From NCBI GenBank assembly GCA_021292105.1, contig CM037865.1:65159630-65223629 (forward strand): 64,000 nucleotides of DNA, written 5' to 3'. Below the pieces are notes generated by a model. It was not told the origin of the DNA. It saw nothing but the letters and a program-made list of their open reading frames with translations, and searched no databases. This DNA comes from Anadara kagoshimensis (Eukaryota; Mollusca; Bivalvia; Arcoida; Arcidae). This document shows, in pieces, positions 52,601 through 63,400 of the stretch (the stretch's first letter is position 1; each line of letters opens with the position of its first letter). A program made the translations under genes and the position numbers.

Positions 52601-55600
52601 AATAACTTAATGTGAATATTCTGAAAAGAGGAGCATAAACTTTTAAGTCCAAGAAAAGCAGCTTTAAGTTCCAAAAAATTAATATGAAATTTCTGCTCTT
52701 CATAGGACCAATGACCACCTGTTTTGCGAGTGTCCTCTTGCAATAATGCACCCCAGCCAAAATTCGAACTGTCGGTAATTAGTGTCACAGTAGGGTTTCC
52801 CATTGAAACAGGTTTAGAAACGAGATGAATATTATCAACCCACCACTGTAGTTGAGTTTTAGTTTCTCTAGAGAGCAATACTTTTGCTGAAAAATCACCT
52901 TTATTTTCTTTAAGAAGGAAATCTTTTTCCAATTCCAAACTTTTGTAAAAAATTGGGGCATATAATACCCCTGCTTCACTAGCAACCATTTTTCCTATAA
53001 CCTGAGCTAATTCCCTAATAGACACGTGATGTTTTTGTATTAAGTCAGCTGCTTGATTGGCTAAATTAGATGCCTTTTCTTTTGTAAGGCGAATAGTCAT
53101 TAATTTGGAATTCAACACAAAACCTAAAAACACTATTTCTTGTGTCGGAATAAACACCGATTTTTTCGGGTGGATAGTGAAACCTAGTTTATCCAATGCA
53201 GTAGTAGTTTGAAGAACATTATCTGCACAACTTTGATAAGTCTCCCAAGCAACAGACTATCATCAATATAAACAATATTAGTATGTCCAAATTTCCGTAA
53301 ATGAGAAAAAATTGGCTTGAGAAGTTTTGTGAAAATGCGAGGGGATGAAGCTAAACCCTGTGGTAAACATGTAAATTGGTAAGTGGTATCATTCCAAGAA
53401 AACTTTAAATATTTTCTATCACTTTTGCAAACATTAACAGAGAAATATGCGTCCTTCAAGTCCACTGATGCAAACCAACACTGTGGTTTAATTAAGTTTA
53501 TGGCAGTTTTAATGGTATCCATTTTGAAATGGTGATATTCAATGTCACAATTAAGTTGTTTCAAGTTTAAAATCAACCTGTGACTACCATCACGTTTAGG
53601 ACGTAAAAATATGGTGGAAAGATAACCATTATCATGTGGTGAGAGTTCAATAATACCACGTTCCAAAAAACTTGAAATTTCTGAATTCAGTAGCATCTGC
53701 TCCTGATCACTAAATACTATCTGATGGGGACTAGAAACTTGTAATGGCAACTGTTGAAGTTCAAGTCTATAACCTACAACCACATCCAAAATCCAACGAT
53801 CAGAGGTAAATTCTTTCCAGCAATGTAAGTGAGTTGCTATTTTTCCCCCGTAAAAATTTTCGGGTGTATTAATAAATTTCAAATTTCTTAATGCACTTAC
53901 CCGCGTCTCTTCAATGTCAATGATGGAAGTGCCGTCATTCAAAAGGAGGGTTTTTTCTGCCCTCCCCTCTTTTTCAATAAAAAATGATCTGGTTTATTTG
54001 AGTGAGGTTTTTCATGGATATTTTTCTGTGGGCGACCCTGGTAAGGTTTGTGCTGCCAAGTGTGATCTTTGCCTGAAGAAAAACGGTTATATGGATGTGC
54101 TCTCTGTGAAGTATTGTAAGAGCGGGACATCTGAGTGCTGCTTTTACTGGCGCTGAATTTACTTGCTAATTGTTTAACTTGTTGCAATTCTTTCATGCTT
54201 TTTTCCAAATCGTCGCCCAGTAAAAATTTTCCAACTGGGTTATCATAGGAGCAAAGTTCCCTGTATTTTTCATCCATGTCATTCCTTGCCAAAAATCTGC
54301 GTCGAAAAGACAAATCACTGAACGCAAACTGCAAAATTTTAAATGAATCATTAGCTAGCGTCAAACAATCATTGACCTGGTCATGAGTAATGCCTTTTCG
54401 TTCAACACCCGCCTTAAATAAGGTACTAGTTAAGTGCAACATTGGAATTAGAGATTTGCACAGTAGATTCTGGGTATTTTGCAATTTAGCATCTGCAATT
54501 TTTTTTGCTTCTTTAAAGATGCCCAAGATCCACGATTGTATCTAGGAACAATCAAGTTATCGCAATTCCCAGGGCGGGAATATTTCTCTAAGAGAGGCTT
54601 ACGTTTTTCATTTCGAATGTGGAGATGTATGCCTTTGTTGACAATAGCGGCCAACCTGTCATCAATATTGTCTCCCGTCTTCTCCGTTTGATCAAAAAAT
54701 TGGTCCATATCACGTATGGTGTCAGAAATATCTCTATCCTCGTCTAGATGTGCCTGTGTAGTTGAACTTTGTGCTTCACGTAATTTACTTAAGAAATCGT
54801 CATCCATATTTCCTGTTTCGCTTTCATTATCCGAATCAGATAAACTGTGAATTCTTTCATGATCATGATCGTCATTTGGTCGACTTACAGTTTCTGAGGA
54901 TTGTTTGTTAGCCATAGCGAATTGCAAACTCTCAATTGCCTGCGCTTGCTCTTGAAACGCTATCTGCTGTTGATGTAATAAATCTAAAATCATGCGATTA
55001 GAAACATCATTTGTTGACACATTGTCAACTGCCATATTGGATCTCTCGGGATTTTGAGCGAGACTTCCTGTGACGTCATGGGAAACTCCGCCCATCGTGT
55101 CGGTCTGATCATGAAGACTGTCAATCACTATAAAATTTGAGGCAGTTTGTCTGCCAACTTCCTTTTCTAAGGGCTTTTGTTTACCCTGAAATGTATTTTT
55201 TAAGGGCTTTTGTGTACCCTGCTTTTGGTTTTTTGTACCAAAGAGTTCATCATAGTTCCTGTTCATATCCTCGGCAATAGATGACACAATGTCAATGTTC
55301 CTTTGGCTAGTCGCCATATTTGACCTGGATATGGTCACTGGTTATGATTATAAACACAGCAACGTGTTTCAATCACGTGTCAGTAACATCAAACAAATAC
55401 ACTAAAGACAATGTAAACATCCGATAAAACTACTCTCATATACTTTCTACATTAAACTAGTAAAACAGATAACAAATAAATGGAAAGTAACTGGAGAAAA
55501 TGATAAACGATGTAATAAGTATCACGGTCCTTTGTCAAACTGAAGTATCACGTGACCTGACGTCATCTCATAATTGATTCCTCAGTGGTTGATTGACAGA

Positions 55601-57187
55601 ATTGTAACACACAGGCCTATTCCAGATTTATTGATTTATCAGTTAAATTTAGAATTGATTGGTTGGTAAACACACTCCATTCAAGATTATTTCAATTATA
55701 ATCAGGTAAATGAGATTAAGGGGGAAACTAGGTACAGGGATGAAGATAAGCAGGGGCCAAGTAGCCAATGACTTCTAAAATCCAGTCTGGGTCCCTTAAT
55801 GTTTACACATTTAAGCCATTTATTACTGTTACAAATTCTTTTATGAAGTGAGCTGGCCCCTAGCTCAAAATAGTTAGGCTTCATCCCTGAGGTAAAACAC
55901 ACCCCTCAACAAGAGAACTGGCAAACTTTCTGACATAGTAAGATTTTAACCTATGCTGTTACCTGTATGCTACACTTCAGACAAGGGTGCATGAAAAGCA
56001 TTTCATGTGGTGAAAAAGTAGGTATTCAGTATCAAGAGAAGCATTCAATTCATAAATGTGTAATGGTATATAATTCCTAGTATGTTAAGGATATTGATAT
56101 GTGTTGATTTTTTAATTCTATATAAAATGAAACATTCATAAATGTCTGATGATATCTAATTCCTAGTGTATTAAAGATATTGTTATGTTTTAATTTTACA
56201 TGAAATGAGACATTCAACATTATTACAATTTACAAAGTTGGTTTAGTCACACATAATGCATTTTTCTTTGAAAAATGTTCCATTATGTGTAAACAGTAAT
56301 AACCATGACTGTTCATTCTAGGATTTTTTCAGATGGGTTCATTTCTAATAATAACAAGTTGAATAACATCAATAATTTTGCATACATCTAATGTTTGATG
56401 TGACTTGTAGTCTTTTAGGCTGATGTAAAAGCTTTTGTAATGAAGTATTTAAAAGTTTTATATAATGTAGCTTATATATATGACAATGCTATCAAATATT
56501 TTGAACTTGCATTTGAAATCTAATTTCAAATGTGGCCCACTATGGCCTTTACAATGGTGCCATTTGGCAAAATAAAGGATCAACAGCCCCTTTCTAGAAT
56601 GAACACTGCCATATGATCCCATACTTTTTGATTTATTTGTAAATGATTTATCTGTTTATCACAGCCAGAACAACTAGAAAGTACCTGTCCCCCATAAAAT
56701 CACCTGTTTGTGTAGTTTCTAAATTAAATTTGATAATTTAGACAATTTTAGTCCTTTTAAATGCTATTATGGCCCACTTGTCATTCATTTAACTTTTAAA
56801 TTTCAAACTATCTGCCTGTTCATAAACTTTTTAGTAATTCAATATCTTTTATTTTTTAAATGTTAATTTTGTTCATATAAAAATATTTGTTTTATTTTTC
56901 AAAAAAATATCTGAGGTTGCTTTCCATGGTACCCATACCACATCCATTTCATGTTAGTACCTTGAGGAAAGACAAAATGCAACTTATTTGGATTTCTTTT
57001 TATGTATTTACCCTATTTATCATCACTAACCTGCTCAACATATTGTGTCCCAGCTCTAACTTATTTCTCTGTAGAATGTCTATTTATTTATTTTTATTTA
57101 TTATCATCTCTAACCTGCTAGACATTTTGTAACTTGTTCAACATACTGTGTCACAGCTCTAACTTATTTCTCTGTAGAATGTCTGAT

Positions 57188-57226
<39 letters not shown>

Positions 57227-57403
57227 TTCTCATCTCTTACCTGCTAGACATTTTGTAACCTGCTCAACATACTGTGTCCCAGCTCTAACTTATTTCTCTG
57301 TAGAATTTCTGATTTATTTATTTATTCATTTATTTATTTATTTATTTATTTATTAACTGCTGACATATTGTCCCAGCTCTAACTTATTTCTCTGTAGAAT
57401 TTC

Positions 57404-57434
<31 letters not shown>

Positions 57435-60400
57435 TTAACTGCTGACATATTGTATCCCAGTTCTAACTTATTTCTCTGAAAAATTTCTGATTTATTTATT
57501 TATTTATCATCTATACCCTGCTAGACATTTTGTAACCTGCTCAACATTACTGTGTCCCAGCTCTAACTTATTTCTCTGTAGAATTTCTTATTTATTTATT
57601 TATTTATTTATTTATCATTTATTTTTTTTAATGTAGGCCCTATTTATTTATTCCTGGGGTCCTAAAGTATCTCCATCAACAAACACATGTCATATGATGT
57701 GTGCCAGATGAGGATGCCTGTTGCAAAAAATATCAATAAATACAGTACAGACCTGTACAAAGTTTAGCATCCAGCTAACGAATTAGTGCCGACAGCGGTT
57801 CCTCGTTTGGTGTTTATATCGACAGCAGTTGCCATCTAGGGCTATCTCTCGGCATCTTTTTGACCGCTACCTTTCCATACCTTGGGCACTCGGCAGTCGA
57901 GCTTTGACTTCTTTTGGTTAGCTTAGTGTTAAACTCTCGACAGGTCTGTACTGTACATTGCGTGTACTGTGTATACAGTAGACAGGTGACCTATATATTT
58001 GACACGGGGAACGTTGTTTACGTCATTACGTTAGAACAATGTTTATCAAGGTCGCGGCCATATTTGTTTTCATTGACAAGACGTACTGAAATCATGCTGT
58101 TGGATTTTTGCGATTTTCGCATATTTAACCCTCATGCACCAGGTACGATAATTTACTGGCGTATACTATAATAATTTTCTGTCATTGTATTAAAATTTCT
58201 AGGAAAAGTATTCTTTACACAAAAAACGTACCAGTTTCAAAAATGGAGAAGAAATTTCTGTTGATTTTCAAGAGAAATCGGTTATCGTCGGGATATCAGT
58301 AATTTTAAGTAAATGTGGCGTTTTATCTCGGAGTTTTTGATACATGTAGAAAGTTTAGTTAATTCCTCACACGCTTGCATCATATTCGTAGATAGAAATG
58401 TTAATTTTATGGTATAAAAACGATTCTGAAAATGGCGAATTTTTTTCGGATTCAGACACTTGCCAAAAAGTAATCCCTTTTTATTTACCGCGGAAGGTCT
58501 CAAATTTTAAAACCAACGCACAATTTGGACTTGGCTATCCTACTGTATCCAAATATGTCTGCAGAACCGTACTTATATTTACATATATATTTGTATATAA
58601 TTTTGTAAAGCTACCATATGCTATTAATTATGAGCATTATAAAGAATAAACAATGTATCAATGTATCAAACTCAGCAATTTTATACACAAGATTTTAAAA
58701 TGGCAATGAGTAAGATTTAACATCAACATGGATGATCATATGATTTTGGCTTAAATCCTTAATCACAATAAACATTCATGCAAAAAATGTTCTTAAAAAA
58801 TCAAATCAGATGAACAATATTTTTCATGCAGAATATTAACCAAGCGATTAAATAACACTGTGGAATCAATGAAAGTAAATGTGAAGTTAGATGAACATAA
58901 TTATGAATAATTGTCAAATGTTAGTAGAAAACATATACATGTATATGTAGTAGATTCACTTAATCATGGAGAAAATCAATCATAAATAATGGCTAGTCTT
59001 GATATAATCTTGAGGGGGATGTAATATTCATTTCCCCATTAACAATTATATTCAGCTTTCAAATACATTAATGTACATTTCTACATAATGATCATGTATT
59101 TAATACAAATTCATCAGCAACATCAGCATTAGACTTTTAATGTTAAAAAACTTGTATTACACACAACAGATGTCTGGTTAATGGGTGGAATTCTCTATAC
59201 AACTTTTTTTATTTTACCCATTACCAATACCAAGTGCATTTATAAGCTGAATTCATGCATGTACTCACAAACTGAATATCTGACCGCTGGACATCAGATA
59301 GAAGGTGACTCGGTGGCTGTAGGTATTAGTAATTTATGATGAGTTTGATACATACTGTGACCTTACTGATGTTTTTAAATATAACAACTGACCACCCAAC
59401 ATAATATCCACAAACTGAAAATCTGACAGCTGGATGTCAGAAAATGATTGGAGGTGAGGGTATTTGTAATTTGTAGATTAGAATAACATAAGATTTACTT
59501 TTTTCTTACTCTGTTTCAATAGTGATTTAGAAACTTGATCAAGAGCCATGAGAAGAACAGCATAGCTGCCTTCAAAAATAGTAAGTAGATCAAAACATAG
59601 ACATATAGGTTGCCAATACTCTCACTAATGTTGAGACTGTGACATTCACTCTTGTGCGATTTACACATGCAAGCTAATTCTACTACTGGCTAAATGCATT
59701 TAAATCTGGTGAGTTCAAGGTTAAAACTATGTGATATGTCATCATGAAGTAAAATTTACAAAAAAACCTTAAATACTTTATTGAATTCTTTATGAAACAC
59801 AACAAATGGTCAAAAAAATTCTTATAGTGGCACAAAATTGTGCCAAATTTCATCCACATCTATTGAAACATGTAGGAGATATGGAGCAGAAGTTGATTAA
59901 ACAAAATAACACAATGATGCCCCTAAAAAGTTCTTCCAGAGGCCTCAAAATCAAAACCAGCTGATATAACACGTGTAATGTCAAAATACTTGTACAGTAG
60001 AACTTCGATCGCTCGAACGTCGATGCCTCGAATACCCGGATAACTCGAAGTCATCTGCCGGTCCTGTCCAAATCCCTATTAAATCATATGTAAATAAACC
60101 TCGATCACTCGAACTATGATAGCTCTAATAACCCCGCTCACTCGAACAACAAATATTTCTCGAAGGTGTAAATTTGGTGAAAATTCAACTTCTTTCGCTC
60201 GAATACAATTTTATCAGAATGACATGTGGTCAGTCATTGTAAACAAAACACAAGCTGAAGCCATGATACAGATTTCACCGAAAGTAATAGAGCGAAACGA
60301 AATAACTCGTCCTGAACATAGAGTGTTACTCAAGATTAGCAATTAATCGTAATCAGTTCAGTAATCTTTTAATCCGATTACGACCCGCAGGTGCTTAATC

Positions 60401-63400
60401 GGTAAAACACCCGACTCTACGCCATTGATTGACTTTTTACCTCATCATAGAATATTTAGATTCTGTTATATATACCCGGCCTCACTTCCCTGGTGGAAGT
60501 TCACATGTCTAACCTAACTTGTCAGTTCCAAAGTTTTTACTTTGCTTCTGGATTGTGATTCGGAAATGGATTAGTATGTTTGTTTTTGATTGATTACATT
60601 TCATTGTAATGCGCATGGCAATGTGTATTGCTGGTAGTTCCGGTGATTATTAATAACCGGCAATACCATGTGCTAAGTATTATAACGATAATAAAGTAAG
60701 TTTATTTTATATCATCAGTTGTTGTTATTTACTTTTACTTTCAACCAGCTTTATTTAATTAAAATGAACTGTTGATATTGATAGATTTGGCGTTTGAAGT
60801 TCAACATTTTATTTACAAATAAAGTTTGAAAACTTTGTGATATCACCGTGAATTTAATATTTTTAAAGGAGCTGAAACCTAAATCTAATGAAGATCGCCT
60901 CTCGATGTTTGGTCGCTCGAACCCCCCTGATGGCTCGAAAACTTGGCCAAAGTCCCATGGACTGAGCCATCGAAGTTCTTCTGTATTTCATATAATAATG
61001 ACAGACAGATATCTATATATTTTGGTAATTATGGTGAAAATTCAAATCCCCAATCCTTATTGTCAATATGGTAACTTTACAACTGTATTATTAAATCTTA
61101 CCTGTGAATAATAATTTTCATCTGGTAATAGATATGCTACAACCCATCTACATAGAAACCAAACTACGGTACTGCTGACTTGTGGACTTAAACAAGATGA
61201 TAGATGAGCTTCTATAGCTCTCTTCTCTACCTCACACAACCTAAATACTGCTGATATCAACCTGGAACAATAAATACATTTATTACACACCCTTCATATG
61301 GACTGCCAATTGATTGGATGAGCACAATCACATGACCAGGACAGAAATATACTACACACAACCTATACACAGATGATATCAACAATAAATACATCCTCAT
61401 GAATTAATACTGACATGTGATCAAATGACCAGGAAAAAATATCCACTCTTAAAACCTAAATACATTTGTACTGCTGAAAAGATAAAATATATACAATGTA
61501 AATTCAATTTCAAGTTACTTTTTACTTTTGGGGATCATCAGTGTTTTTGTCATACATGTAGTAGGAACTTCTCTCACATTCAAATATAAAAATTTTCAGT
61601 TAAATATCATAAACTTGAAAATAGTTAAAATGTTGTCAATTTTTCAATTTCACTGAAATGAAGTAAAATTTCCCAATTTTGTGTATGGTACCAACAACAG
61701 AGATGATTTTCTGGTCAAAAGGAAAACTCAGCAGGTTTTTTTCAGTCTGAATAGTGAAGAAAGAGAATATAGTAATAGTTTACCTGACTACTGGATCTGT
61801 ACTCTGAATACCCCCAGGAATGGCATCTACTCTTTCTCCAGGTGAGGCTAGAACTTTTAATGTAGTGTTTATATCTACTGTAGCTGCTTGTCCAATGGAA
61901 TATTCCATTATGTCTGAAGGTATCATAGGAGTCTCACCTTCTGCCTCCTCTGTCAATACATGTGCTGAAAAAACATGAATTGTAGAAATAAGAGAGAAGC
62001 AAAGATAATACAATGATTTCCACAGTATTTATTTGATTGCTGTGTGTCTGGAAATAGGAATCTGGTAGAGCCCATTTTTCACAGGATTCTAAGTATTTGG
62101 AAACTGAAACTTTTTAAGACCTAACAAACCAAGTCACCATAGATTCAACATGTAAAGGTATCTCCTGCATTTTGCTCTCAGTATATCAACAAATAACCTG
62201 GATGCTTCATTCCAAAAACATAATGCGGTGAGGTTGTCATAAGTCAGACAGATAGACAGATGGATGGATAGATAGAAAGACAGATACATGTATTTATCTA
62301 ACATTAGACTAGTTTTTCTGTCTGTATTTGATGAAATACAAGTTTTATCGAACACGTATGATACAGAATTTTGTATCACCACAGTGTGATGATACAACAT
62401 TGGCGGTAAAGTGCACATGCACTTTTCATTGTGACGTCATTGGGGAATCTCCGATTTGTCAAATGTAAACAATGACGTCATTATTACAAAACATGTCATA
62501 ACATAGTTCAGTGGTTTTCTGTGGTAAAATGTATTTTTTTCACATAAAGTATTGAGTTTTTTTTTAATTATTTTAATGAACTTATAGGCAATGTTAGATA
62601 AAAATATCATATACACAGTGTGTATATAATATGTATATATAATCAATGCACAATAAGTATGATATTTGATGGAATGGAGTTTCCCAGAATGCAGAATGAT
62701 ACTCATTAATGTTTGTATAGAACTCAATCTGATATGGAATCACATAACTTGATATTTCCCTAACCCTCTTGCTGCCACACAAACATATGTGTCCTCTACT
62801 GATAGCCTGCCACACAGACATATGTGTTCTCTTCCGATAGCCTGCCACACAGACATATGTGTCTTCTACCGGCAGCCTGCCACAGGGACACATATCTCCT
62901 GTCAATGGAACCGACATTGCTTGGTTACACAGCTAAGATATACTTATAATCTTTTTGTAAAGTCAATAAAATTGCAAATGTTGACAATTGATATTAAACT
63001 ATTATTTACTAATGCATCATACAAATACAAAACACTTGTTATGCCCATAACCCATTGTTTATGTCATATTTATTCATGTTGTGAATGTCAGTTTGGCACT
63101 GCCAAACATAGCATTAAAATTCAATTCGACACTGTCAATATTGTTTTGAAAATTAATTTGGCAGCAAGAGGATTAAAAATGATAGTTCCAAGAAATATGA
63201 AGCACATCAACTTCTAAAACACCAAACAGAAACACGATTTAAAATATTAATGCTTTCCATCCCTTTTCAATAACATGGCCCATTATTGAAATCAAGATAA
63301 GTCACAGTTCAATAGCAGTAAAATGGTAAAACATACCAGCGACTAGAACTATCCAATGGATATCTTCATGTAAGATGTTTATATGTGCTGTGTTTAATGC

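Larger units (their letters stand above)
50535..55604 (-). mobile_element. DIRS-type tyrosine-recombinase retrotransposon
   Basis: 5.07 kb, same orientation as XPO4. Order on the minus strand: 5' ITR (55599-55540), gag-like ORF, RT-RNase H with a downstream methyltransferase-like region, tyrosine recombinase, internal complementary region (50733-50851), 3' ITR (50587-50646 plus a 52-bp outer extension). There are no flanking target duplications, as expected for recombinase-mediated insertion. DIRS elements replicate through a circular intermediate joined at the termini. This copy has frameshifts in gag and RT, but the recombinase frame is intact. Confidence 0.93.

Noticed and set aside
53914..54691. 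Plus-strand frames over the retrotransposon
   Set aside because: Antisense shadows of the gag-like and RT frames, which carry recognisable motifs on the minus strand.
58398..58649. Small open frames in the large XPO4 intron
   Set aside because: They fall in a dispersed repeat also seen near 49000-49440. No conserved protein pattern.
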